Positions 47,565-56,880 of a stretch of 64,000 nt of DNA are shown one piece after another; positions within the stretch are counted from its first letter, which is position 1; each line of letters opens with the position of its first letter. The position numbers and the translations under genes are program-made. The stretch is taken from positions 186,001 to 250,000 of the forward strand of contig NZ_JPOS01000038.1 in the NCBI RefSeq assembly GCF_000759025.1. The letters run 5' to 3'. This DNA is from Phaeodactylibacter xiamenensis (lineage in GTDB: Bacteria; Bacteroidota; Bacteroidia; Chitinophagales; Saprospiraceae). The notes beneath the pieces are model-generated. The model saw only the letters and a program-made list of their open reading frames with translations, was not told where the DNA came from and did not search any database.

Positions 47565-48359
47565 ATGGAAGATATCCTTCGTTCTGTACTGCTCGGAGTC
47601 ATTCAGGGGCTAACAGAGTTTCTGCCTATCAGCAGTAGCGGGCATTTGGAACTGGCTAAATTTTTTCTGGGTGACGACAGCATGGCAGAAGAGAGCTTGC
47701 TCATGACCGTGACTTTACACGCGGCTACCGCGCTTTCCACGCTATTGATTTTCCGAAAGGATGTGGCGGAAATTCTGCGGGGATTATTGCAGTTAGAGTG
47801 GAATGAAGAGCTGCAGTTTTCCCTTAAGATCGTCCTGTCCATGATCCCTGCCGCATTCGTAGGGCTCGTTTTTGAAGAGCAGATTGAACAGCTATTCGAT
47901 CAACGCATTATGCTTGTTGGGTTTATGCTCATCGTTACCGGGTTGTTGTTATTCCTGGCAGACCGGGCAAAGCGTACCAATAAAAGTGTCTCCTACACCA
48001 ATGCCCTGATCATCGGAATCGCTCAGGCTATCGCCATACTGCCCGGGATTTCCCGCTCCGGTGCTACCATCTCAACTTCTGTTTTGTTAGGAATTGACCG
48101 GGAAAAATCAGCCCGCTTTTCTTTCCTTATGGTCGTACCTCTGATACTTGGCAAAATGGCGAAGGATATACTGGATGGAGAAATGGTAATGTCAGCGGAT
48201 CAGGCTATCCCCCTGGCGGTAGGCTTTGTTGCTGCTTTTGTAACAGGAGCCTTCGCTTGCCTTTGGATGATCAGCCTGGTGAAGCGTAGTAAATTGACCT
48301 ATTTTTCTGTATATTGTTTTATCGTTGCTGCAATTGCCATTTTCATGGCGACCTCTTAA
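47565..48359 (+). CDS. uppP: Undecaprenyl-diphosphate phosphatase
   Basis: GVIQGLTEFLPISSSGHLEL and LPGISRSGATISTSVLLGIDREKSARFSFLM. Confidence 0.97.
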   Translation: MEDILRSVLLGVIQGLTEFLPISSSGHLELAKFFLGDDSMAEESLLMTVTLHAATALSTLLIFRKDVAEILRGLLQLEWNEELQFSLKIVLSMIPAAFVGLVFEEQIEQLFDQRIMLVGFMLIVTGLLLFLADRAKRTNKSVSYTNALIIGIAQAIAILPGISRSGATISTSVLLGIDREKSARFSFLMVVPLILGKMAKDILDGEMVMSADQAIPLAVGFVAAFVTGAFACLWMISLVKRSKLTYFSVYCFIVAAIAIFMATS

Positions 48360-48432
48360 GGCTTGTAGCAGCTTTATTTGTATGGGTAGTACCTGATGAT
48401 ACTGCCCGTTTGTTGTTTATAAAACACTTTAA

Positions 48433-49182
48433 ATGGACATGGAGGGAGATGACCAACCGGTTCCCAGGTATGACTTTAGAGCAGGTGCCACACTTCTAGT
48501 CGACAAGCCACAAGGCTGGACATCATTTGATGTCGTGAATAAAGTCCGCTACAAAATCAAGCATCGACTGAAGGTGAAGAAGATAAAAGTCGGGCATTCA
48601 GGTACCCTTGATCCCATGGCAACAGGGCTTCTTGTACTTTGTACAGGTAAGTTTACCAAAAAGCTAAACGATCTGCAAGGGCTTTCCAAATCCTACACGG
48701 GAACTATGTTTATTGGCGCGACAACGCCTTCCTATGATGCGGAATCGGAAATACAGGAGCGATTCCCAACTGACCACATTACCCCCGAAATTATCGAGCA
48801 GGCCCGCCAGCAGTTCACTGGCAAAATACAGCAAGTACCTCCTATGTTCAGCGCAATCAAGGTAGATGGGCAGCCACTTTATAAAAAAGCCCGGAAGGGC
48901 GAAATCGTTGAGGTAGAGCCCCGCGATGTGGAAATCTTTAGCTTTAAGATCACCCGGGTGGAGTTGCCGGAGATCGACTTCGAGGTCAGTTGCAGCAAAG
49001 GCACCTACATCCGTTCACTGGCGCACGACTTTGGGATAGCCTTGCAAAGCGGCGCATACCTGACCGCCCTTCGGAGGACCAAAGTTGGAGATTTCGATAT
49101 TAAGAATGCCTGGTCTCTCGACAATCTGGTAGAATTTATCGAAAATGGACCGGTTATCGGTGCTGAAAAGGCTGCTGAATAG
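48433..49182 (+). CDS. truB: tRNA pseudouridine(55) synthase
   Basis: LLVDKPQGWTSFDVVNKVR, KVGHSGTLDPMATGLLVLCTGKFTK, FTGKIQQVPPMFSAIKVDGQPLYKKARKGE, GTYIRSLAHDFG. Confidence 0.97.
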   Translation: MDMEGDDQPVPRYDFRAGATLLVDKPQGWTSFDVVNKVRYKIKHRLKVKKIKVGHSGTLDPMATGLLVLCTGKFTKKLNDLQGLSKSYTGTMFIGATTPSYDAESEIQERFPTDHITPEIIEQARQQFTGKIQQVPPMFSAIKVDGQPLYKKARKGEIVEVEPRDVEIFSFKITRVELPEIDFEVSCSKGTYIRSLAHDFGIALQSGAYLTALRRTKVGDFDIKNAWSLDNLVEFIENGPVIGAEKAAE

Positions 49183-49253
49183 CGCCTATCGTACAGTTTT
49201 TAGCTGTTGTGCCTCTTTAAGCCAGGTGGGATTTCCTTATTTTGAGATCAAAA

Positions 49254-51812
49254 ATGGGTAACCTTCTTGCTTTTTCCCGCCTGCTGCTGATTTTTTCCAT
49301 TTCCCTGAGCGCTTGCACAGGGGTACAGCAAACTGAACCTTACGAAGAAAAGGAAAGCGGTGCCGCCCTTGCTATGGAAGAATGGGGCAGAGTCCGGTCT
49401 TATCCTGATGGGAAAATTCAAATGCGCAACCTGGCCATCGCTCACGAGGCACAACAAACCCTTTTGGAGTTTCGAGGCAACTCGGCAGAATGGGAGCCGC
49501 TGGGGCCAAAGAATTTCGGTGGACGAACGCTCTGCCTGGCTTTCCATCCTAATAATCCAGACATCATCTATGCAGGTTCCGCTAGTGGCGGGCTTTGGAA
49601 GTCCACCTCAGCCGGGGTTGGGGTGGAAGCCTGGGAACGGGTTGCACTGGGGCATCCGGTACTAGGGGTGAGCAGCATTGCCATCAACCCGGACAACCCG
49701 GAGGAGATGTACATAGGTACCGGCGAGGTGTACAACTACACAGTCGCTATGCCCGGTGTTTCCGATCGCCTTACCAGGGGCTCTTATGGCATGGGTATAC
49801 TTAAAACCACTGATGGCGGACTAACCTGGGAAAAATCCCTGGATTGGTCCTATGAAGAAATGCGGGGCGTTTGGGATGTCCTTATCAATCCGCAAAACAC
49901 CAATACCGTGTGGGCAACCACCACAGAAGGTACTTACCGCTCTCTGGATGCCGGGCAAACCTGGAGCCTGGTGCATGACTTCCCCATGGGTATGGACTTA
50001 AATCTACATCCGGCCGACACAGCTGTGCTATTCGCAACCTATGGGGGGTATGAAAGCCCTCAGGCTGGTATCTTTCGCTCTTCCGATGGGGGCGCAAGCT
50101 TTCAGCCAGTCCCAGGCTTGCCTACCGACTATTCCGGAAAGGCGATGTTGAGCATCAGCCCTTCTAATCCGGAGATTATTTACATCTCCCTTGCGGATGC
50201 CTTCGAGAGCCGGGGGCTCTATAAGTCTGAGGATGGTGGAAATAACTGGGGCCTAATCAATACCGATGATATTGCCCGCTTCCAGGGCTGGTATTCTCAT
50301 GATGTGGCGGTTAAGCCGGATAATCCGAATACCATTATTTACACCGGTGTAGACTTGTTCAAATCCGTTGATGGTGGCGCAACAGTTGCTCAGAAAGCCT
50401 TTTGGTTCAAATGGTTCTTCGGACAGACACCGGTGGGTGGCCCGGAAGGCCCCTTCGACTATGTGCATGCCGATATTCACGCGGCTTACTATTCCCCTTT
50501 TGACAACAACACGGTCTTCGTAGCTACAGATGGCGGCGTTTTTGTATCCGAAGACAACGGCGAGTCATGGTCTGGGCGAAATGGAGGTTATCAAACCCAG
50601 CAGTTTTACGCTAAGTTTTCCAGCAGCCTGACTAACCCTAACCTGGCGATCGGTGGCTTACAGGATAATGCAACGGCTGTCTATCTGGGGGATGACTCCT
50701 GGTACCGCGTAATCGGTGGCGATGGGATGTGCACCGCTATTGACCAGGAAGACAACAGCCGTGTCTACGGCTCTTTTCAGCGGCTGAATATCCGCCAGAG
50801 CTTCAATGGCGGGCTGGACTTCGGTCCCTTACCCATCAGCAGTCTGGGTAATGAAGTGACAAACTTTAACGGTCCCTTTATCCTTGCTCCTCAGAACCCG
50901 GCTACTATTTATGCCGGGGCACAGCGCTTGCACCGAAGTAATAATTATGGAGTAAATTGGGCCGCCACCTCCAGCGGGCCGGTCGATAGCGAATACGAGA
51001 ATCCAATCCTGACAATCGCTGCTGCACCTTATGATCAGAATGTACTGCTGGTGGCAACGGCTCCATTGTTGGGCGGTACCGCAAAAGTGATGCGCAGTTC
51101 GGACGGTGGGTCTTCCTGGAGCCCTGTTAATGGTTTGCCAGACCGGGTTTTTATGGAAATCACTTTCGACCCTGCAACTCCGGGTACCGTGTATGCGGTT
51201 TGCTCTGGCTTTGGTACGGACCATGCCTTCAAATCTGAAGATGGAGGGCTCACCTGGTCATCGATCAGCTCAGGTTTGCCAGATGTTCCCGCCAATTCTA
51301 TCGTAGTTGACCCTGAACAGCCCTCCGATTTGTATGTAGGCAATGATCTGGGCGTTTACGCTTCCTTTGATTACGGACAGAGCTGGGAATGGTACTCAGA
51401 TGGCATTGCGGATGCTGTTATGGCCATGCACCTAAGTATCGGAGCAGGGCGTAAACTCCGCGTAGCCACCCATGGATTGGGCGTTTACGAAACCGACCTT
51501 CGCGATATTGTAAGTACAGAGGACCCCATGGCTAGCCGTTCCCGGCTGCTACCCGCTTTCCCTAATCCTGCTGATAATGAGCTCACTGTTCCCTTTGAAT
51601 TAGGCAGCGCAGCTCAGGTAACCCTGCGGGCGTACAATGGGCAGGGGCAGTTGATAACAACTTTGCTGTCCGGGCAATATGCTGAAGGAAAGCATCAGGC
51701 TACCGTTGATGTCTCAGGTTGGCCTTCCGGGCATTACGCTCTGGTACTGGAGGGCACCTTCGCCAATGGGCAGGCTTTGCGCAAAGTAAGTAGTCAGGTG
51801 GTAATGCACTAA
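49254..51812 (+). CDS. Sortilin/VPS10-like beta-propeller protein with T9SS CTD
   Basis: Repeated SsDGGxSW / TDGGLTWEKS Asp-box motifs; lipobox-like ISLSAC; C-terminal LLPAFPNPADNELTVPFEL CTD; ATG 49254 preferred over TTG 49242. Confidence 0.88.
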   Translation: MGNLLAFSRLLLIFSISLSACTGVQQTEPYEEKESGAALAMEEWGRVRSYPDGKIQMRNLAIAHEAQQTLLEFRGNSAEWEPLGPKNFGGRTLCLAFHPNNPDIIYAGSASGGLWKSTSAGVGVEAWERVALGHPVLGVSSIAINPDNPEEMYIGTGEVYNYTVAMPGVSDRLTRGSYGMGILKTTDGGLTWEKSLDWSYEEMRGVWDVLINPQNTNTVWATTTEGTYRSLDAGQTWSLVHDFPMGMDLNLHPADTAVLFATYGGYESPQAGIFRSSDGGASFQPVPGLPTDYSGKAMLSISPSNPEIIYISLADAFESRGLYKSEDGGNNWGLINTDDIARFQGWYSHDVAVKPDNPNTIIYTGVDLFKSVDGGATVAQKAFWFKWFFGQTPVGGPEGPFDYVHADIHAAYYSPFDNNTVFVATDGGVFVSEDNGESWSGRNGGYQTQQFYAKFSSSLTNPNLAIGGLQDNATAVYLGDDSWYRVIGGDGMCTAIDQEDNSRVYGSFQRLNIRQSFNGGLDFGPLPISSLGNEVTNFNGPFILAPQNPATIYAGAQRLHRSNNYGVNWAATSSGPVDSEYENPILTIAAAPYDQNVLLVATAPLLGGTAKVMRSSDGGSSWSPVNGLPDRVFMEITFDPATPGTVYAVCSGFGTDHAFKSEDGGLTWSSISSGLPDVPANSIVVDPEQPSDLYVGNDLGVYASFDYGQSWEWYSDGIADAVMAMHLSIGAGRKLRVATHGLGVYETDLRDIVSTEDPMASRSRLLPAFPNPADNELTVPFELGSAAQVTLRAYNGQGQLITTLLSGQYAEGKHQATVDVSGWPSGHYALVLEGTFANGQALRKVSSQVVMH

Positions 51813-51963
51813 GTCGAAAATTAGCGTTCAGCTTACGCAGCGTTACCTAACGCTAGGTAGTTTTTGGGTCTTGATGCCTTAATTTGGGTATTGTGAGCCC
51901 GAATATCACCGGTTACTTTTGCATCTGTATTTATTTAGATTTAATCCACTTAAATAGAGACGG

Positions 51964-53061
51964 ATGCCAAACTACAAACTACTGAGCCTTGCCCTTGCAA
52001 TAAGTGTATTATTTTGGAGCTGTGATTCCGAAGAGGATAACAGTTATACCATACCTGATACCTACAGCTTTGAGAATGTAAGCTACGATGGACAGGTACA
52101 GCGCCTGCAGATGCTCCTGGAAATGAAAAGCTACCTGGGTTCTGCCAATACGCCCGGTACTGTACTCGATGCAGGTCGTCTGAAAGCCATGTACGCTAAC
52201 GATGCAGCCGCAGCCAACTGGACCTTGGAATACGATGCCTCCAAGCAGCTGAAAAGCAAAACCTTCGAACAGGAACAAGCCCGGTTTGAAACCCTGATGG
52301 ATGCCATCGCCCAGCACAGCCAATCAACAGCGCCTGGTGAAGAAGGCGTTGCCGGTGTGGTGGTCAGTCTGGATGGCGCCAAGCAATACCTGCTGAATGA
52401 AAAAGGCGTGGAATTTGCCCAGTTGATCGAGAAAGGCCTCATGGGCGCCTGTTTCTACTATCAGGCCCTGACCGTCTACTTTGGGGACGATCGCATGAAC
52501 GTCGACAACGAAACCATAACCCCCGGCGAAGGCACCGATATGGAGCACCACTGGGATGAAGCTTTTGGCTACTATGGCGTGCCTACAGATTTCCCACTCA
52601 ATAAAGACAACATCGCCTTTTGGGGTGTTTACTCTGACCGCCGCGACCCCATTCTCAACTGCAATCAGCAGATGATGGATGCTTTTATCAAAGGTCGGGC
52701 TGGCATCAGCAATGACGACCTTACCGCCCGTGATGAAGCCATCGCAGAAATCCGTCAGACCTGGGAAACCATCACCGGGGCGACTGCGATCAGCTACCTG
52801 AACACGGCCATCGAAAGTTTTGATGATATGGCGATCCGTGCGCACGCCCTGTCTGAAGCCATTGCCTTCACCTACGCCATTCAGTTCAGCCCGGAGAAGC
52901 GTATGAGTAACGCGGAGGTTGCAGCAGTGCTTGAAGACATTGCCGGCAGCAGCGATTTCATGGAAATGGACTTGTACAATACCACTCCTGAACGCCTGAA
53001 TGACGCTAAGATCAAACTGGCGGAAGCTTTAGACCTGATGGAATCCAAGGACAGTTTCTAA
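51964..53061 (+). CDS. DUF4856 domain-containing putative lipoprotein
   Basis: LFWSCDSEEDNSYTIPDTYSFENVSYDGQVQRLQMLLEMKSYL. Confidence 0.88.
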   Translation: MPNYKLLSLALAISVLFWSCDSEEDNSYTIPDTYSFENVSYDGQVQRLQMLLEMKSYLGSANTPGTVLDAGRLKAMYANDAAAANWTLEYDASKQLKSKTFEQEQARFETLMDAIAQHSQSTAPGEEGVAGVVVSLDGAKQYLLNEKGVEFAQLIEKGLMGACFYYQALTVYFGDDRMNVDNETITPGEGTDMEHHWDEAFGYYGVPTDFPLNKDNIAFWGVYSDRRDPILNCNQQMMDAFIKGRAGISNDDLTARDEAIAEIRQTWETITGATAISYLNTAIESFDDMAIRAHALSEAIAFTYAIQFSPEKRMSNAEVAAVLEDIAGSSDFMEMDLYNTTPERLNDAKIKLAEALDLMESKDSF

Positions 53062-53106
53062 TAAATCTGCCTGAATTTAGCCCTTAGTTTTTAGGCCATA
53101 GCCCTT

Positions 53107-53112
53107 TAATTT
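53107..53112. repeat. Putative target-site duplication TAATTT (left copy; right copy 54355-54360)
   Basis: Identical 6-mer immediately outside both IS terminal repeats. Confidence 0.6.
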
Positions 53113-53135
53113 ATTCATTGCCGTACACTTTTATT

Positions 53136-54209
53136 TTACGGGAAGTTCTTTGAAAATTGGAAAGAAAGATTTAAAGCATGCCTGACATAAAATCGGACAG
53201 CCCTCAGTCCAATCTGAAACACGGACAAGCTATCGATTCGGTCTTTACGGCAGAATTTACCCAACTGGGCTGAGGTTCGGGCATCAAACTCGAACAAGAT
53301 ACAGATGATGAAAGCCAGGCTAGCCACGATCAAGAGATTGAACAAGGTTTGAGGCTCTTCAATCCTGGTTTTATGAATGTGGAATCCGCGAGATTTGATA
53401 TCGCCGAAAAAGGTTTCAATGTGATACCTCTTTCGGTAATATGTTTCGGCTTGCGGGCCATATTCCAAGCTGGTCAACAGATACAAAGGTCGGTCATATC
53501 GGGTCCGGTCATGCCAGAACAAGACATTGACTGGCCCAAACCCTTGCTTAGTCACATACATTTGGGGCAGGAACAAGCTTTTTTGACCGATACTTGCGGC
53601 CAAATGGCCAAAAGCCGAAGCATTCTCCATGTCCGGATGATCGGCTACCAAAGTATCCTTCGCCGTTTTTAGCACGTACTCCCAACCGTGAGCCAAACAA
53701 GACTGTTGCAACTCGCAGCCGTCGAATTCGGCATCTCCCAGCAGGAAAATCCGGCAATCCTGTTCCAGGATACTGTCCATAAGCATCGCCACTTGACCGA
53801 TAATGGCCACGTGCATGTGTTCCGGGAAATGGCCTTTGGGAGCTTTACGAACTACCCAACAAATGGGAATGGCTCGCCTGCGCCAGATTACACTGACCAT
53901 CAGCGCCATGCAGTCTTTGCCCACACAGGAGCCATCGATGGCCAGAACTAACTCTCCAGCCTTGCTCAGAGAGTGGAGAATCGGAAGAAGGTAGGGTATA
54001 AAGTGTACCGTGACATCGGTCCACTTATTTTGCAACCAACGCTTGGCCTTCTTGACCCGACTTTCCAGGTCAGTGGGGTCTTCCATATGGCGGCCCAACT
54101 CTGATAAAGATGCCCGGCCACCTTTGATTAAGGCACCTAATAAACCAGATAAGACGGTTAATCGACGCAAGGCGTTGCCTTGTGGAACCTCAGATTGATG
54201 CTTTATCAA
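53136..54209 (-). CDS. IS4-like DDE transposase
   Basis: LAIDGSCVGK, FLLGDAEFDGCEL, and YRKRYHIETFFGDIKSRGF (Y-R-E-K type motif); start codon is TTG. Confidence 0.93.
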   Translation of the reverse strand: MIKHQSEVPQGNALRRLTVLSGLLGALIKGGRASLSELGRHMEDPTDLESRVKKAKRWLQNKWTDVTVHFIPYLLPILHSLSKAGELVLAIDGSCVGKDCMALMVSVIWRRRAIPICWVVRKAPKGHFPEHMHVAIIGQVAMLMDSILEQDCRIFLLGDAEFDGCELQQSCLAHGWEYVLKTAKDTLVADHPDMENASAFGHLAASIGQKSLFLPQMYVTKQGFGPVNVLFWHDRTRYDRPLYLLTSLEYGPQAETYYRKRYHIETFFGDIKSRGFHIHKTRIEEPQTLFNLLIVASLAFIICILFEFDARTSAQLGKFCRKDRIDSLSVFQIGLRAVRFYVRHALNLSFQFSKNFP

Positions 54210-54220
54210 CCATTTTTTAG

Positions 54221-54285
54221 ATCTTTGCAGAACGGCATTTTGAAAGGGTTTTCTGCAAAGATTTTTAAAATCTCAGAAAACCCTT
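54221..54285 (-). promoter_or_regulatory. Overlapping mutually exclusive hairpins in the transposase leader
   Basis: 54221-54232 ATCTTTGCAGAA pairs with 54251-54262 TTCTGCAAAGAT; 54244-54255 AAGGGTTTTCTG pairs with 54274-54285 CAGAAAACCCTT; the two share 54251-54255. Confidence 0.6.
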
Positions 54286-54399
54286 ATTTTTTCTGTCTCT
54301 CTTTCCAAACTTTCAATGAACTTTTTGCCGAGCTAAAAGTGTACGGCAATGAATTAATTTAAATGGGCCAGGCCAATACCAACCAACCCACTAAATTTT

Positions 54400-55518
54400 A
54401 TGCAATTGTTAAAGCCAATTTTTTGTTTTGCCGGCCTTGCTGCCCTTCTTTTGTTTGCGGGTTGCGGGGACGATATGGGCGGCGCACAGCGGCCCTGTGA
54501 AAGTGATTTTGATCAGCAGTCCTTGTTTACCCACATTGCGGAGGAAATCATTCTACCGGGGTATGCCGCTCTGGAGCTGAGTGCAAACAACCTGCATGCT
54601 GCTGCTTTCGATTTTGCGGAAGCCCCTTCCACCCAAACCCTGGCCGATGCCCGGGCAGCCTTTGAAACAGCTTATCTGAGCTGGCAGGAGGTCGCACAGT
54701 TCGAGTTTGGGCCGGCGGAAGCAGTGGCCCTGCGTGCCACACTGAATAACTTCCCGCTCAATGCCTCCGCTTTGGAATCCAAAATCAACGGGGAGGACTA
54801 CGACTTTACCAATCCGAACACTTTTGATAAAGGTTTTCCTGCCCTGGACTATCTGCTGTACGGGTTAGGAGATGGGAGTGAGGAGGCTGTAGCCGCGCAA
54901 TTTGCGGATGCTAAATACGCTACTTTTCTGACCGCGCAGACGGCATTTATTGCGGATGCTGCCAACACGGTCAGTGATGCCTGGAAAAACGGGTACCGCG
55001 ATCAGTTCGTGGTCAATGAAGGTACTGCCGCCGGTGCATCCCTCAGTCAGATCATCAATGGGCTGAATGAGCATTATGAGATGATCAAGCGGGACAAAAT
55101 CGGCATTCCGGCCGGTGTGGTTACCCTCGGCTTTACCAATCCGGATAAGGTGGAGGCGCCTTACTCCGGGCTGTCACTGTCACTGGCCCAACGAGCCCTG
55201 CTTGCCGCCGAACGTTTCTACCTTGGTATCGGACAGGATGGCCAAAATGGCCCCGGTCTGGATGACTACCTCGAAGCAGTCAATGCCACCAAGGAGGGCG
55301 AAAGCCTTAATGCCCGCATTCAGCAGCAGTTTGAAGCAGCAAAAGCAGCCCTTGAAGCGGTGCCTGCACCCTTACGAACCGCTGTGGATGACAATAATGA
55401 CCTGGCCGTTACCGCCTACAACGAGATTACGAAACAAATTGTGAACATTAAGACCGACATGCCCTCAGTTTTATGTGTCGCCATCACTTATATCGACAAC
55501 CCAAGTGATTCCGATTAA
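54400..55518 (+). CDS. Imelysin family (ICMP/EfeO-M75 peptidase-like) lipoprotein
   Basis: LLFAGCGDD lipobox; FAEAPSTQTLADARAAFETAYLSWQEVAQFEFGPAE; DKGFPALDYLLYGLG; TLGFTNPDKVEAPYSGLSLSLAQRALLAAERFYLG. Confidence 0.9.
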   Translation: MQLLKPIFCFAGLAALLLFAGCGDDMGGAQRPCESDFDQQSLFTHIAEEIILPGYAALELSANNLHAAAFDFAEAPSTQTLADARAAFETAYLSWQEVAQFEFGPAEAVALRATLNNFPLNASALESKINGEDYDFTNPNTFDKGFPALDYLLYGLGDGSEEAVAAQFADAKYATFLTAQTAFIADAANTVSDAWKNGYRDQFVVNEGTAAGASLSQIINGLNEHYEMIKRDKIGIPAGVVTLGFTNPDKVEAPYSGLSLSLAQRALLAAERFYLGIGQDGQNGPGLDDYLEAVNATKEGESLNARIQQQFEAAKAALEAVPAPLRTAVDDNNDLAVTAYNEITKQIVNIKTDMPSVLCVAITYIDNPSDSD

Positions 55519-56869
55519 ACAATATCGAGATTGGCTTTCCGCGCCCCGGCGCATCGCCCCGCTTGTCACTTTCCGCATCCTTTTTGGCGGATTGATGGCA
55601 ACCGGGGCTTTCCGGTTTATGGCGAGTGGGTGGATCGAACGCCTGTATGGTGAGCCGGATTTTTTTTTCAAGTTCTACGGTTTTGAATGGGTCGAACCGC
55701 TCAGTGTGGCGGGGATGTACTGGGTATATGGTATCGTTGGGCTAAGTGCGTTGGGCATTATGCTGGGCTTATTTTACCGCTGGTCAGCCCTGGTCTTCTG
55801 GCTGAGTTTTACCTACACGGAGTTAATCGATGTAACCAACTACCTCAATCATTATTACCTGGTTGTGCTATTGGGGTTGTTGCTGATCTTTTTGCCGGCC
55901 CATCGCCGTTTTTCCCTTGATGTATGGCGCAAACCGGCACTAAGGGTTGAAACCGTGCCAGCCTGGTGCATATACCTGATCATGTTACAGATCAGTATGG
56001 TCTATTTTTACGCAGGCTTTGCCAAACTAAATGCCGACTGGTTATTTCGGGCGATGCCACTCGCGGTTTGGTTACCGACTAAGGCAGACTGGCCATTGGT
56101 GGGTGCCCTTTTTACACAACCCTGGGCGGCCTATGCGTTCAGTTGGGCAGGCGCTTTTTATGACCTGACCATCCCCTTTTTCTTGCTGAGGCGACGCACC
56201 CGTCCCTGGGCATATACGGCCGTAATTGCCTTTCATGTGCTGACCAAACTGCTCTTCAATATTGGGCTTTTCCCGTTCATCATGATCTTTAATACGCTCA
56301 TCTTTTTTCCGGCGGCGGTGCACGAACGCTGGTTGGACAAACTGGGCTACGGCAGTGGAGCCACTGGCAAAAAAATGATTTTTCCGAAAGCACAAATGTC
56401 ATTGCTCCGCACCGGGCTTCTGGTGTACTTCGCCATTCAATTCCTGCTGCCGCTACGGTACCTCTCTTATCCGGGCAATGTCCTGTGGACGGAGGAGGGC
56501 TATCGTTTTGCCTGGCGGGTCATGCTGGTGGAAAAGGTAGGGCAGGCCACTTTTACCGTCCGTGATCCGCATACCGGAAGACAGTCTGAAGTGGACAATT
56601 CCGATTATCTAACGGCCTATCAGGAAAAGCAAATGGCGATACAGCCTGACCTTATCCTGCAGTACGCCCACCATCTGGCAGAAGTGTACCGTCGGGATTA
56701 CGGCATTACCAACCCGGAGGTCACCGTTGACTGCTTTGTTGCCCTAAACGGGCGGGCAAGCCAACGCCTGATCGACCCTAATGTCAACCTGGCAGCCCAA
56801 ACCGACCACCTAATGCCTAAACCCTGGATTTTGCCCTTTAGGCAAAACGAAATTATTACTCAGCGATAA
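55475..56869 (+). CDS. HTTM (vitamin K-dependent gamma-carboxylase homology) membrane protein
   Basis: RIAPLVTFRILFGGLMATGAFRFMASGWIERLYGEPDFFFKFYGFEWVEPL; LNADWLFRAMPLAVWL; overlaps the imelysin gene by 44 nt unless translation starts downstream (e.g. GTG 55505). Confidence 0.9.
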   Translation: MSPSLISTTQVIPIKQYRDWLSAPRRIAPLVTFRILFGGLMATGAFRFMASGWIERLYGEPDFFFKFYGFEWVEPLSVAGMYWVYGIVGLSALGIMLGLFYRWSALVFWLSFTYTELIDVTNYLNHYYLVVLLGLLLIFLPAHRRFSLDVWRKPALRVETVPAWCIYLIMLQISMVYFYAGFAKLNADWLFRAMPLAVWLPTKADWPLVGALFTQPWAAYAFSWAGAFYDLTIPFFLLRRRTRPWAYTAVIAFHVLTKLLFNIGLFPFIMIFNTLIFFPAAVHERWLDKLGYGSGATGKKMIFPKAQMSLLRTGLLVYFAIQFLLPLRYLSYPGNVLWTEEGYRFAWRVMLVEKVGQATFTVRDPHTGRQSEVDNSDYLTAYQEKQMAIQPDLILQYAHHLAEVYRRDYGITNPEVTVDCFVALNGRASQRLIDPNVNLAAQTDHLMPKPWILPFRQNEIITQR

Positions 56870-56880
56870 AGCGTGTTGTC

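Larger units (their letters stand above)
53113..54354 (-). mobile_element. IS4-like insertion sequence, 1242 bp, 21-bp perfect terminal inverted repeats
   Basis: Left IR ATTCATTGCCGTACACTTTTA (53113-53133), right IR its exact reverse complement (54334-54354); single DDE transposase ORF inside; flanked by TAATTT on both sides. Confidence 0.92.
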
